Assembly: GCF_003660455.1 (NCBI RefSeq)
Contig: NZ_QZVR01000028.1
Location: 1 to 64,000 of the forward strand
DNA: 64,000 bases
Direction of reading: 5' to 3'
DNA from: Nocardioides ferulae
GTDB taxonomy: Bacteria > Actinomycetota > Actinomycetes > Propionibacteriales > Nocardioidaceae
Both the position numbers and the translations under genes were made by a program. The notes below the pieces were generated by a model. It was not told where the DNA came from. It saw nothing but the letters and a program-made list of their open reading frames with translations, and searched no databases. This document shows, one piece after another, positions 7,940 to 18,258 of this stretch. Every line of letters begins with the position of its first letter. Positions within the stretch are counted from its first letter, which is position 1.

Positions 7940-9100
7940 GTGCCGAAGCGGAAGATCGTCGTCACAGCGATCGCGAGCGCCCTGCTGGCGCTCTCGGGCT
8001 GCACGGGGGCGCCCAGCGCAGATGCCCCGCCTCCCGCACCGCGTCCATCGGTCGGTGGAGGCGGGTCCCAAGTGCCGACGCCCACTCCCCCACCGAGCCC
8101 GATCCCCGAGCGCCTGCACGAGCGCCTTCCTCCGTCCGCGGACCTGGTCGACGACGGCATCGTGATCGACCTCGTCGCGGCCGCCAGCGCACCCAGCATC
8201 GGCGAAGCACCCGTCGACGCCGGCATGCTGCTCGTGCAACTGGGCGCCTTCGGCTGGTCGGACCCCGCTGCGCCGTTCGCCGAGGGCGAGCCCTTCCTCC
8301 TGACCGCCGACGGAGAATGGCGCACGTTCGACCTGGACCGCTACGGCCTCGAGTCACCCGTCTACGCGGAGCTGTCGTCCGCGATCTCCCGAGATGGCCG
8401 ATCCGTGGCCTTCGCCGATCCCTCCGGCGTCGTGACCGTGGATCTCCGCGATGGCACCTTCCGGCGCTTCGAACCGCCCGTCCACGAGGCCGTGGCGCTG
8501 GCCTGGTCGCCCGACGGCTCCTCGCTCCTGCTCAAGGACCGGCACGACCGGCGACGTCCCTGCGGTCCGACGGGCTGCCGGCTCGACGTCTCCACCGGCC
8601 AGCTCACCCGAGTGCCCTTCAACGTCTTCTACGCCGCGTACGACGACCTCGGCGCCGTGGTCGAGATGCAGAGCCCCGCCGGCGACCGCGGCGGGAGCGT
8701 CGTCACCCACCCTCCGGACGGCCCACCGACTGTGACGCCCCTTCGTGTCAGGACCCTCGCCCATACCGCCGGCGGCCCGGCCGCTGCGCGCCACGTGGCG
8801 TTCGCCCAGTGCCGGGGCCGCTCCGCGGAACTGGACAACGGCGTCGTGGTCGTCGACCCGACCTCCGGGACCGCGGAGGCGATGCTCACCAGCCCACACC
8901 GACGATGCCGCCTCGGGGCCCAGGCCTGGCTGGACGACGACCACCTCGTCGTGCACGACTGGCCCGGCGGCGACCTGTGGCTCTGGGAGGTCGGGCAGCC
9001 ACCCGCGCACCGGTTCGTCGCGAGCCCCTCGGCGACCGTGCACTACCAGGTCGCCGAGGCAGTGATGGCGCGGCGGTTCCGGCACCTGCTCGACGGCTGA
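7940..9100 (+). CDS. Putative lipoprotein with beta-propeller-like repeats
   Basis: The protein has 386 residues. GTG at 7940 is chosen because it follows an AAGGAG ribosome-binding site and gives a proper lipoprotein signal: basic PKRK, a hydrophobic segment, then the lipobox ALSGC. After a Pro/Ser linker the protein contains segments such as SRDGRSVAFAD and AWSPDGSSLLL, typical of WD40/TolB-like propeller blades. It is thus a cell-surface-anchored propeller, often used for protein or ligand binding; the ligand is unknown. Longer starts upstream would put hydrophilic residues before the signal and are unlikely. The gene ends 7 bp before the convergent nadE gene. Confidence 0.8.
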   Translation: MPKRKIVVTAIASALLALSGCTGAPSADAPPPAPRPSVGGGGSQVPTPTPPPSPIPERLHERLPPSADLVDDGIVIDLVAAASAPSIGEAPVDAGMLLVQLGAFGWSDPAAPFAEGEPFLLTADGEWRTFDLDRYGLESPVYAELSSAISRDGRSVAFADPSGVVTVDLRDGTFRRFEPPVHEAVALAWSPDGSSLLLKDRHDRRRPCGPTGCRLDVSTGQLTRVPFNVFYAAYDDLGAVVEMQSPAGDRGGSVVTHPPDGPPTVTPLRVRTLAHTAGGPAAARHVAFAQCRGRSAELDNGVVVVDPTSGTAEAMLTSPHRRCRLGAQAWLDDDHLVVHDWPGGDLWLWEVGQPPAHRFVASPSATVHYQVAEAVMARRFRHLLDG

Positions 9101-9107
9101 GGCCGAG

Positions 9108-11147
<2,040 letters not shown>

Positions 11148-11243
11148 GCCAGGGAGTTTCCCATCCGCGCTCCGATGATTCCCCCGGACGCCGGCGGTCT
11201 CCCCACATCACCCACGCCAGACCGATCAGAGAGGCGGGCCGCC

Positions 11244-11738
11244 ATGGCCACCGTGAGAACCTCCATCAGTCCCTGCCTGTGGTTCGACGACGACCTGGAG
11301 GAGGCGATGGCCTTCTACACGGGCATCTTCCCCAACTCCTCGGTCGGCAACGTGCTGCGCAACACCGAGGCGAGCCGGCTCGAGACCGGCACGGTCGTGG
11401 CCGCGGACTTCACCTTGGACGGCCTGACCTTCCACGCGATCAACGGTGGTCCGCAGTTCAGCTTCAGCGAGGCGATCTCGTTCGAGATCGCCTGCCGCGA
11501 CCAGTCCGAGGTCGACTACTACTGGGACAGCCTCGTCGACGGCGGCGAGGAGTCGATGTGCGGCTGGCTCAAGGACCGGTTCGGCCTGTCGTGGCAGGTG
11601 GTGCCGACCCGGCTCTACGAGCTCCTCTCCGACCCCGAACCGGCCCGGGCCAACGCGGCGATGACCGCGATGCTGAGCATGCGCCGGATCGTGGTGGCCG
11701 ACCTCGAGGCGGCGGCCGCACAGGCCGCACCGGTCTGA
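11244..11738 (+). CDS. VOC-superfamily protein (PhnB-like)
   Basis: The protein has 164 residues. It starts ISPCLWFDDDLEEAMAFYTGIFPNS and contains DFTLDGLTFHAINGGPQFSFSEAISFEI, DYYWDSLVDGGEE and CGWLKDRFGLSWQVVP, the standard sequence of the PhnB/3-demethylubiquinone-methyltransferase-like branch of the glyoxalase/VOC fold. These proteins form beta-alpha-beta dimers. Many are of unknown substrate and some bind metals or antibiotics. The ATG at 11244 follows a GAGAGG-like sequence. It is divergent from nadE and stands alone. The specific function cannot be told from sequence. Confidence 0.88.
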   Translation: MATVRTSISPCLWFDDDLEEAMAFYTGIFPNSSVGNVLRNTEASRLETGTVVAADFTLDGLTFHAINGGPQFSFSEAISFEIACRDQSEVDYYWDSLVDGGEESMCGWLKDRFGLSWQVVPTRLYELLSDPEPARANAAMTAMLSMRRIVVADLEAAAAQAAPV

Positions 11739-11820
11739 TCGGCTCTGGCAAACGTGTGGCGAGGGGGGCGCCGGACGGGCAGTCTGACGAGCCCCCGCCG
11801 ACAGAGACCCGGAGCAGCCC

Positions 11821-12144
11821 GTGCCCTTCGCCGCGACCCCCGACCCGCCGTACACCGCCGTGATCTTCTCCTCGGTACGCCGCGGCGGTGACGCCGACGG
11901 CTACCTCGACACCGCGCGGCGGATGGAGGAGCTGGCCGCCGAGCAGCCCGGCTACCTGGGCATCGAGTCGGCGCGCGATGCCGGGCTCGGCATCTCGGTG
12001 TCGTACTGGGCCGACGAGGCCGCGGCACGTGCCTGGAAGGGCGTGGCCGAGCACCTCGTCGCCCAGCAGCGGGGACGCACGGAGTGGTACGCCGACTACC
12101 GGGTGCGGGTGGCCACGGTCTCCCGCGACTACGGCATGGCCTGA
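11821..12144 (+). CDS. Antibiotic-biosynthesis-monooxygenase-domain protein
   Basis: The protein has 107 residues and forms a single ferredoxin-like ABM domain: FSSVRRGGDADGYLDTARRMEELAAEQPGYLGIESARD, then GISVSYWADEAAARAWK and a terminal strand. Such dimeric proteins include heme-degrading and quinol oxygenases, but no heme-binding His equivalent to MhuD is evident here, so the activity is unknown. The GTG at 11821 sits after a GGAGCAGCCC stretch that can serve as ribosome-binding site. It lies between a VOC protein and a secreted nuclease on the same strand, each with its own start signals. Confidence 0.8.
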   Translation: MPFAATPDPPYTAVIFSSVRRGGDADGYLDTARRMEELAAEQPGYLGIESARDAGLGISVSYWADEAAARAWKGVAEHLVAQQRGRTEWYADYRVRVATVSRDYGMA

Positions 12145-12184
12145 TCCGGTCACGGATGTCGGCGCCGGCGGGCACGATGGCCTC

Positions 12185-12865
12185 GTGCCGACGATCGTGG
12201 TCCTGCTGCTGACCCTGCTGCCCCTGGCCGGCCCCGCGGCCCCCTCCCCTGCCCCCTTTCCGGCCACCTCCCCGGCGAGCCCGTCCGCCCGCGCCGGGGC
12301 CTGGAGCGGCAGCTACCCCGAGGCGGTCGCGGCGCTGCCGGTGCGGCGCGAGGTGCGTGACGGCTACGACCGCGACGAGTTCAACCACTGGATCGGCCAG
12401 GGCGACGGCTGCGACACCCGCGACGTGGTGCTGATCGACGAGAGCCTCGAGGAGGCCGAGGTCGGCGAGGACTGCGCGGTCTCGGGTCGGTGGCACTCGG
12501 CCTACGACGGCGTCGAGACCGTCGACGCCTCGAGTTTCGACATCGACCACGTGGTGCCGCTGGCCGAGTCCTGGGACTCCGGCTCCCGCTCGTGGGACGA
12601 CGAGCGCCGCGAGCGGTTCGCCAACGACCTCGGCGACCGGCGCTCGCTGCTCGCGGTCTCGGCCTCGTCCAACCGCAGCAAGGGCGACCAGGACCCGGCC
12701 GAGTGGATGCCCGACCAGGGCCGGTGCCGCTACGTGCGCGGCTACGTCGCGGTGAAGCTGCGCTGGGGGCTGTCGGTCGACCGAGCGGAGAAGCGGTTCC
12801 TGCGCAAGACCGCGCGGCGCTGCCCCGCGCGCCAGCTCAAGGTGCGCGTGGTCCCGGTCGACTGA
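12185..12865 (+). CDS. Secreted HNH endonuclease (GmrSD C-terminal/DUF1524 type)
   Basis: The protein has 226 residues. The N-terminus is a short secretion signal (VVLLLTLLPLAG) and a Pro/Ser/Ala linker. The mature domain matches the actinobacterial secreted HNH family: FDIDHVVPLAESWDSG holds the Asp-His catalytic pair, followed by FANDLGDRRSLLAVSASSN, the RSKGDQDPAEW block and a Cys-containing end. Two more Cys pairs (GCDTR, DCAV) probably form disulphides. It should cut extracellular DNA or RNA non-specifically. The GTG lies 6 bases after a CACGAT box, suggesting a leaderless transcript. It precedes panB but has its own promoter. Confidence 0.88.
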   Translation: MPTIVVLLLTLLPLAGPAAPSPAPFPATSPASPSARAGAWSGSYPEAVAALPVRREVRDGYDRDEFNHWIGQGDGCDTRDVVLIDESLEEAEVGEDCAVSGRWHSAYDGVETVDASSFDIDHVVPLAESWDSGSRSWDDERRERFANDLGDRRSLLAVSASSNRSKGDQDPAEWMPDQGRCRYVRGYVAVKLRWGLSVDRAEKRFLRKTARRCPARQLKVRVVPVD

Positions 12866-12988
12866 TCGAGCCCGGGCCCGGAGGTGACCGGCCTCACGCG
12901 GTGCCCGAGCGACTTCCCGGGCTAGCCTGAACGCGGTCCGTGGACTCCATCAGGGAGCCGCGAGATGACGCCTTCGAAGGAGCCCGCC

Positions 12989-13840
12989 ATGAGCGAGGAG
13001 ACCGCCCCCTACGGCACCGGTGCCGCCCCCTCCGGGCCGCCGGCGCGCAAGCGCATCCGCACCCACCACCTGCGGGAGATGAAGCAGGCCGGCGAGCGGT
13101 TCGCGATGCTCACCGCCTACGAGCAGTACGCCGCGCAGGTCTTCGACGAGGCCGGCGTCGAGGTGCTGCTGGTCGGCGACAGCGCCTCCAACAACGTCTT
13201 CGGCAACGAGACGTCGCTGCCGGTGACCGTCGACGAGCTGATCCCGCTGGCCCGGGCGGTGGCGCGGTCGGTGCGCCGCGCGCTGGTCGTGGCCGACCTG
13301 CCGTTCGGCAGCTACCAGGCCTCCCCGGAGCAGGCCTACCTGACCGCGGTGCGGTTCATGAAGGAGGCCGGCGCCCACGCGGTGAAGCTCGAGGGCGGGG
13401 TCGAGATGGCGCCGCAGGTGCGCAAGCTGACCGAGGGCGGCATCCCGGTGATGGCGCACATCGGCTTCACCCCGCAGTCCGAGCACAACCTGGGCGGCTA
13501 CCGCGTGCAGGGCCGTGGCGAGGCGGCGAAGAAGGTCGTCGAGGAGGCCCTCGCGATGGAGGACGCCGGGGCGTTCGCGGTCGTGATGGAGATGGTGCCC
13601 GGCGACGTGGCCGCCGAGGTGACCGCGGCCGTGTCGATCCCGACCATCGGCATCGGCGCCGGCAGCCGCTGCGACGGCCAGGTGCTGGTGTGGCAGGACG
13701 CGTTCGGCCTGCGCACCGGCAGGATGCCGCGGTTCGTCAAGCAGTACGCCGACCTGCGCGGCGTCCTGCTGCAGGCGGCCCGCGACTACGCCGACGACGT
13801 CCGCGCCGGCACCTTCCCCGGCCCCGAGCACACCTTCTGA
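12989..13840 (+). CDS. panB: 3-methyl-2-oxobutanoate hydroxymethyltransferase (ketopantoate synthesis)
   Basis: The protein has 283 residues and the complete PanB barrel: FAMLTAYEQYAAQVFDEAG, LVGDSASNNVFG (metal-binding Asp), VVADLPFGSYQ, AVKLEGG, the GIPVMAHIGFTPQ block, VMEMVP and PTIGIGAGSRCDGQVLVWQD. It transfers a methylene group from 5,10-methylene-tetrahydrofolate to 3-methyl-2-oxobutanoate, the first step to pantothenate and coenzyme A. The ATG at 12989 follows an AAGGAG ribosome-binding site. An in-frame ATG at 12965 is also possible. A TAGCCT -10 box is seen near 12922. panC and panD are not in the window. Confidence 0.96.
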   Translation: MSEETAPYGTGAAPSGPPARKRIRTHHLREMKQAGERFAMLTAYEQYAAQVFDEAGVEVLLVGDSASNNVFGNETSLPVTVDELIPLARAVARSVRRALVVADLPFGSYQASPEQAYLTAVRFMKEAGAHAVKLEGGVEMAPQVRKLTEGGIPVMAHIGFTPQSEHNLGGYRVQGRGEAAKKVVEEALAMEDAGAFAVVMEMVPGDVAAEVTAAVSIPTIGIGAGSRCDGQVLVWQDAFGLRTGRMPRFVKQYADLRGVLLQAARDYADDVRAGTFPGPEHTF

Positions 13841-13841
13841 C

Positions 13842-13894
13842 GCCGACCCGTCAACGATTCCCGCCTTTCGGCGGCGTGTCGAGGAACGGTTGAC
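13842..13894. repeat. Copy A of a 53-bp motif shared with 36369-36429
   Basis: It begins directly after the panB stop codon and lies upstream of the first sugar-dehydrogenase gene. Its first 23 bases match the copy at 36369 at 21 positions (GCCGACCCGTCA then GATTCCCGC), and a later CGTGTCG...GAAC is also shared. It has its own inverted ends GTCAAC/GTTGAC (13850-13855, 13889-13894). It may be a regulatory site or a dispersed repeat. Confidence 0.55.
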
Positions 13895-13951
13895 TCCTCG
13901 GCGCGGAGACGGCCCTTCCGCTGACCCGCTTCGGCTCGTACGGTGCCGCCC

Positions 13952-15133
13952 ATGCGTGCGATCTCGGTGCTGCTGCTCGCCCTGCTGCTGCTCGTCCCGG
14001 TCCCGGGGGTCGCCGACCCAAGCCCGTCCACCGTGTCGGCGTCCTCCGGACCCGAGGCCGGCGCCCGCGCGCAGCCCCCCGCACTGCGGGTACGCCGGAT
14101 GGTCACCGCCCTGGACGTCCCCTGGGACGTCCAGCCCGTCGGCGGCGGCCGGTTCCTGGTGACCGAACGGGACCGGGCCCGGCTGTGGCTGGTGACCCGG
14201 CGCGGCGGCAAGCAGCGGGTGCGCTTCCCGAGCCGGAAGGTGTGGCGCTCCGGTGAGACCGGGCTCGCCTCGCTCGAGGTCGATCCCGGCTTCGCCCGCA
14301 ACCGCCGCTTCTACACCTGCTCCGGCTGGCGCACCGGGCGCGGCCCGGCCGCCCACGACGTCAGGGTCAACGCCTGGCGGCTCTCCCCCGACGGCCGCCG
14401 CGCCAAGCGGCTGCGCACCCTCGTCGCCGGCTTCCCCACCTCGACCGGCCGGCATGCCGGCTGCCGGCTGCTGATCCTCGGCGACGGCTCGCTGCTGGTC
14501 GGCACCGGCGATGCCGCCCGGTCCCGGGTGCCCCGCGACCTGCGCTCCCTCGGCGGCAAGACCCTGCGCCTGGACCGGATGACCGGCGAGCCCTGGCCGG
14601 ACAACCCCTGGCCACGCGCGCGCAACGAGCGCAAGCGCTACGTCTTCACCTACGGCCACCGCAACGTCCAGGGCCTCGCCGAGCGGGCCGACGGCTCCCT
14701 GTGGTCGGTGGAGCACGGCCCGCACCACGACGACGAGGTGAACCGGCTGCGCCCCGGCGGCGACTACGGCTGGCAGCCCGGTCCGGGCTACGACGAGAGC
14801 GTCCCGATGACCGACCACAGCCTGCCCGGCCGGCAGGTGCGCGCCCGGTGGCGGTCGGGCAAGCCCACGCTCGCCACCAGCGGGGCGACCTTCGTGCACG
14901 GTGAGCGGTGGGGCGCGCTCGACGGGACGCTCGCCGTCGCCGCGCTCAAGAGCAGCCGGCTGCTCTTTCTCCGCTTCGACGACCGCGGCCGGTTCCAGCG
15001 CTCCTGGGCACCGCCGGCGCTGCGGCGGCACGGCCGGTTGCGGTCGGTCACCCGGCTCGGCAACGGCGACCTGCTGGTCACCACCTCGAACGGCTCGGGG
15101 CGCGACGCGGTGCTGCTGGTGCGGCCGCGCTGA
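13952..15133 (+). CDS. Secreted PQQ-type glucose/sorbosone dehydrogenase-like protein (copy 1)
   Basis: The protein has 393 residues. A signal peptide (MRAISVLLLALLLLVPVPGVA) is followed by the six-bladed propeller of soluble aldose-sugar dehydrogenases: PWDVQPVGGGRFLVTERD, GETGLASLEVDPGFARNR, GHRNVQGLA and GGDYGWQPGPGYDES. The family oxidises sugars at a PQQ cofactor outside the cell. No PQQ-synthesis gene is in the window. ATG at 13952 lies 7 bases after a TACGGT box, so it is probably leaderless; an ATG 9 bases upstream is less likely. The next gene is a close tandem paralogue with the same promoter layout. The natural substrate and cofactor use are unproven. Confidence 0.85.
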   Translation: MRAISVLLLALLLLVPVPGVADPSPSTVSASSGPEAGARAQPPALRVRRMVTALDVPWDVQPVGGGRFLVTERDRARLWLVTRRGGKQRVRFPSRKVWRSGETGLASLEVDPGFARNRRFYTCSGWRTGRGPAAHDVRVNAWRLSPDGRRAKRLRTLVAGFPTSTGRHAGCRLLILGDGSLLVGTGDAARSRVPRDLRSLGGKTLRLDRMTGEPWPDNPWPRARNERKRYVFTYGHRNVQGLAERADGSLWSVEHGPHHDDEVNRLRPGGDYGWQPGPGYDESVPMTDHSLPGRQVRARWRSGKPTLATSGATFVHGERWGALDGTLAVAALKSSRLLFLRFDDRGRFQRSWAPPALRRHGRLRSVTRLGNGDLLVTTSNGSGRDAVLLVRPR

Positions 15134-15208
15134 GCCGCATCCCCACCGAGCCGACGCCCACCAGCCGCACCCTTCCGCGGCGCCCCTGCCCGCCGTACGG
15201 TGGCCGGC

Positions 15209-16393
15209 ATGCGCCCGGTCCCGGTGGTCCTGCTCCTGTCCCTGCTCGCCCCGGCGGTGCCCGCCGCCGCGGCCGACACCGCGACCGGCCGCGGGGCCGG
15301 CGAGCGGACCGAGAGCACCCGGGCGGTGGCCGAGAGGCGCGTCGCGCCCACGCTGCGGGTGCGGCGGCTGATCACCGGGCTCGAGCGCCCCTGGGACGTC
15401 CAGCCGCTGCCCGGCGGGCGGCTGATCTTCACCCAGCGGGACCGGGCGACCCTCTCGGTGTGGCACAAGGGGAGCTCGCGCACCCTCCGCTTCCCGAGCG
15501 ACCGCATCTGGACCTCCGGCGAGACCGGGCTGATGTCGGTCGAGGTCGACCCCGGCTTCCAGCGCAACCGCCGGGTCTACACCTGCTCGGGCTGGCGCAA
15601 GCAGGGCGACGGCGTCGACGTGCGGGTCGTGGCCTGGAGGCTCAACCAGGCCCTGACCCGCGCCCGGCTCGTGGAGCCGCTGGTCACCGGCTTCCCCACC
15701 AGCAGCGGCCGGCACGGCGGTTGCGCGCTGGAGGTCACCCGCGACGGGTCGCTGCTGGTCGGCACCGGCGACGCCGCCCAAGGCAGCAACCCCCGCGACA
15801 AGACCTCGCTGGGTGGCAAGACGCTCCGGCTGAACCGGTTCACCGGCAAGCCGTGGCCGAAGAACCCGTGGCGCAACGCCAAGAACGCCGCCAAGCGCTA
15901 TGTCTTCACCTTCGGGCACCGCAACGTCCAGGGTCTCGCCGAGCGTCGTGACGGCACCTTGTGGTCGGTCGAGCAGGGCAGCTGGCGCGACGACGAGGTG
16001 AACCGGCTGCGCCGGGGCGGCGACTACGGCTGGCACCCCGTGCCCGGCTACGACGAGAGCGTCCCGATGACCGACCACGGCCTGCCCGGCAAGCAGGTCT
16101 CCGCCCGCTGGCGCTCCGGCGAGCCGACCCTGGCCACCAGCGGCGCCACGTTCGTCTACGGCAGGAAGTGGGGCGCGCTCGGGGGCGCACTCGCCGTGGG
16201 TGTGCAGAAGGCCGAGCGGGTGCTGTTCTTGACCTTCGACGGCAAGGGCCGGCTGAAGCGGGCCCGAGCCCCCAAGGCGCTGCGCCAGTACGGTCGGCTG
16301 CGCGGCGTCACCCAGGCCCCCGGCGGCGCGCTCCTGGTCACCACCGACAACGGCGACGGTGACGCGATCCTCAAGGTCACGCCGCGCCGCTGA
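15209..16393 (+). CDS. Secreted PQQ-type glucose/sorbosone dehydrogenase-like protein (copy 2)
   Basis: The protein has 394 residues and is the tandem paralogue of the preceding gene, with long shared blocks such as SGETGL, RVYTCSGWR, GSLLVGTGDAA, YDESVPMTDH and LATSGATFV. It has a signal peptide (MRPVPVVLLLSLLAPAVPAAAA) and then the propeller. Its start also lies 7 bases after a TACGGT box, so promoter and gene were duplicated together. Divergence is greatest in the signal peptide and in the loop where copy 1 has a short insertion (GRGPAAH). Two copies may differ in sugar preference; this is not visible in the sequence. Confidence 0.85.
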   Translation: MRPVPVVLLLSLLAPAVPAAAADTATGRGAGERTESTRAVAERRVAPTLRVRRLITGLERPWDVQPLPGGRLIFTQRDRATLSVWHKGSSRTLRFPSDRIWTSGETGLMSVEVDPGFQRNRRVYTCSGWRKQGDGVDVRVVAWRLNQALTRARLVEPLVTGFPTSSGRHGGCALEVTRDGSLLVGTGDAAQGSNPRDKTSLGGKTLRLNRFTGKPWPKNPWRNAKNAAKRYVFTFGHRNVQGLAERRDGTLWSVEQGSWRDDEVNRLRRGGDYGWHPVPGYDESVPMTDHGLPGKQVSARWRSGEPTLATSGATFVYGRKWGALGGALAVGVQKAERVLFLTFDGKGRLKRARAPKALRQYGRLRGVTQAPGGALLVTTDNGDGDAILKVTPRR

Positions 16394-16463
16394 CCCGGGC
16401 GGATCCGCACCACCAGCCGTCGGGCATGCTCGGGGGTGACGGGTCCCCCACGCGGAAGGTGCC

Positions 16464-17747
16464 ATGGACCAGGGAACACTGATCGCCGGGCTGCTGGTCC
16501 TGGTCTTCATCGTCCTCGGCGGCGTCTTCGCCGGCACCGAGATCGCGCTGGTCTCGCTGCGCGACAGCCAGATCAACGAGCTCGAACGGCAGGGCGGACG
16601 CGGCGCCCGGGTCGCCGCCGTGGCCCGCGACCCGAACCGGTTCCTGGCCGCGGTGCAGATCGGCGTCACCGTGGCCGGGTTCTTCTCGGCCGCCTACGGC
16701 GCGTCCGCGATCGCGCCCGATGTCGCGCCGCTGTTCGAGGGCCTCGGCCTGCCGGAGGGGGCCTCCGACACCGTCGCCCTGGTGGTGCTGACGTTGGTCA
16801 TCGCCTATCTGTCCCTGGTGCTGGGCGAGCTGGTGCCCAAGCGGCTCGCCCTGCAGCGCTCCGCCGGCGTGGCGACGATGGTGGGGCCGCCGCTGGACCG
16901 GTTCGCCACCGCGATGCGGCCGATGATCTGGCTGCTCTCGGTCTCCACCGACGCAGTGGTCCGGCTGCTCGGCGGCGACCCGTCGGCCACCTCGGAGGAG
17001 ATGAGCCAGGAGGAGCTGCGCTCGCTGGTGGGCACCCACGAGGGGCTGCCCGACGAGGAGCGCCAGATCGTCGTCGACGTCTTCGACGCCGGCGACCGCA
17101 CGCTGAGCGAGGTGATGCGGCCGCGCGCCGACATCACCTCCGTGCGGATCGACGACGACGTCGCCGCGGCCCGCGAGACGGTGCGCCGCAACCCCTACTC
17201 GCGCTACCCGGTGATCGGTGAGAACTTCGACGACGTCCGCGGGTTCCTGCACGTGCGCGACCTGCTCGAGGTGGAGCCCGGCGCTCGGGTCGAGGAGCTG
17301 GTCCGGCCGATCCCGTTCCTGCCCTCCACCAATCGACTGCTGCCGACGCTGACCCAGCTGCGGGCAGAGGGCGCACACATCGCGGTCGTCGTCGACGAGT
17401 ACGGCGGCACCGACGGCCTGGTGACCCTCGAGGACCTCGTCGAGGAGCTGGTCGGCGACATCTGGGACGAGTACGACGTCGACCCGATCACCGTGCGCGA
17501 CCCCGAGCGGGCGTCGTGGATCGACGCCGGGCTCACCATCGAGGACTTCGCCGAGACCAGCGGCGTCGAGCTGGCCGACGGCCCCTACGAGACCGCGGCC
17601 GGCTTCGTGCTCGCCCGGTTGGGTCACCTCGCCGAGGTCGGCGACACGGTCCCGGTGGGCGAGCACGAGCTGGTCGTCGCCGAGGTCGACGGGCGCCGGA
17701 TCACCCGGCTGTCGGTGCGCCCGCTGGGCGAGACGCCGACGAGCTGA
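16464..17747 (+). CDS. CNNM/CBS-domain transporter-like protein (hemolysin C/CorC family)
   Basis: The protein has 427 residues. The N-terminal DUF21/CNNM membrane domain has about four hydrophobic segments (LIAGLLVLVFIVLGGVFAGTEIAL near the start, then VQIGVTVAGFF, TVALVVLTLVIAYLSLVLGELVPKR and an MIWLLSVSTDAVV segment). Two CBS motifs follow (VMRPRADITSV, IPFLPSTNRLL), then a CorC/HlyC C-terminal domain. Such proteins are linked to magnesium or cobalt efflux. The older label hemolysin is not supported by mechanism. GGAAGG precedes the ATG. The small minus-strand genes downstream converge, and the gap is 4 bp. Confidence 0.9.
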   Translation: MDQGTLIAGLLVLVFIVLGGVFAGTEIALVSLRDSQINELERQGGRGARVAAVARDPNRFLAAVQIGVTVAGFFSAAYGASAIAPDVAPLFEGLGLPEGASDTVALVVLTLVIAYLSLVLGELVPKRLALQRSAGVATMVGPPLDRFATAMRPMIWLLSVSTDAVVRLLGGDPSATSEEMSQEELRSLVGTHEGLPDEERQIVVDVFDAGDRTLSEVMRPRADITSVRIDDDVAAARETVRRNPYSRYPVIGENFDDVRGFLHVRDLLEVEPGARVEELVRPIPFLPSTNRLLPTLTQLRAEGAHIAVVVDEYGGTDGLVTLEDLVEELVGDIWDEYDVDPITVRDPERASWIDAGLTIEDFAETSGVELADGPYETAAGFVLARLGHLAEVGDTVPVGEHELVVAEVDGRRITRLSVRPLGETPTS

Positions 17748-17751
17748 CGGG

Positions 17752-18030
17752 TCAGGCGCTCCAGCCCCACCAGGCGCCGCCGGCGGCCACCACCGCGAAC
17801 AACGGCACCGGTGAGAGCGCCGCGAGCACCACGAGCCGCTTCGGGTGCGGTGTCCACCATCGGCAGGCCAGCACGAACAGCACGAGCCAGACGGTGACCA
17901 GCAGGGCCACCCCCCACCAGGGCGCGACGAGTCCGCTGGCGGCGTACGGGAAGAACATCGCGACCACGCCGATCATGCCGACGAAGGGCCACGGCTCGAC
18001 CGCACGCGGCCGCCGGCCGGGACGCGTCAC
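17752..18030 (-). CDS. Small membrane protein of unknown function
   Basis: The protein has 92 residues and three predicted hydrophobic segments: PFVGMIGVVAMFFPYAASG, WWGVALLVTVWLVLFVLA and VLAALSPVPLFAVVAAGGAWW, with a basic N-terminus. The GTG at 18030 is chosen because it overlaps the stop of the preceding gene by the 4-base GTGA pattern, indicating translational coupling. No family is recognised. It forms a two-gene unit with the small Cys/His protein upstream. Confidence 0.75.
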   Translation of the reverse strand: MTRPGRRPRAVEPWPFVGMIGVVAMFFPYAASGLVAPWWGVALLVTVWLVLFVLACRWWTPHPKRLVVLAALSPVPLFAVVAAGGAWWGWSA

Positions 18031-18221
18031 GACTCGTCGAGGTCGTCGTTCCAGGCCGGGTCGTTGTCCCAGGCCTCGTTGCGGGCCTCGGCGGTCTCGA
18101 GGGCCCGCTCGGCCTCGGCCCGACTGGGGTAGGGCCCGAGCCGGTCGCGCGCCGGGCACATCTCGTCGCCGGTCTCGACGCGGTGGTGCTTCACGCAGAA
18201 CCAGAACTCCGCCTCAGCCAT
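18027..18221 (-). CDS. Small conserved actinobacterial protein (SPOR-like)
   Basis: The protein has 64 residues and reads like the short actinobacterial proteins often labelled SPOR-domain: EFWFCVKHHRVETGDEMCPARDRLGPYPSRAEAERALE followed by an acidic tail. The Cys-x3-His-His and later Cys could bind a metal. The ATG start lies in a 37-bp divergent region shared with the methionine aminopeptidase gene. It is translationally coupled to a downstream membrane protein. Function is unknown. Confidence 0.75.
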   Translation of the reverse strand: MAEAEFWFCVKHHRVETGDEMCPARDRLGPYPSRAEAERALETAEARNEAWDNDPAWNDDLDES

Positions 18222-18245
18222 GGGGGCGAAACTACACGCCGGAAC

Positions 18246-18251
18246 TACACT
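18246..18251 (+). promoter_or_regulatory. -10 box of map in a 37-bp divergent promoter
   Basis: TACACT followed by 7 bases and the GTG of map; no ribosome-binding site, so the transcript is probably leaderless. The 37-bp gap also contains the direct repeat AACTACAC twice (18230-18250), so the promoters of both divergent genes overlap. Confidence 0.5.
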
Positions 18252-18258
18252 CGCCGCC

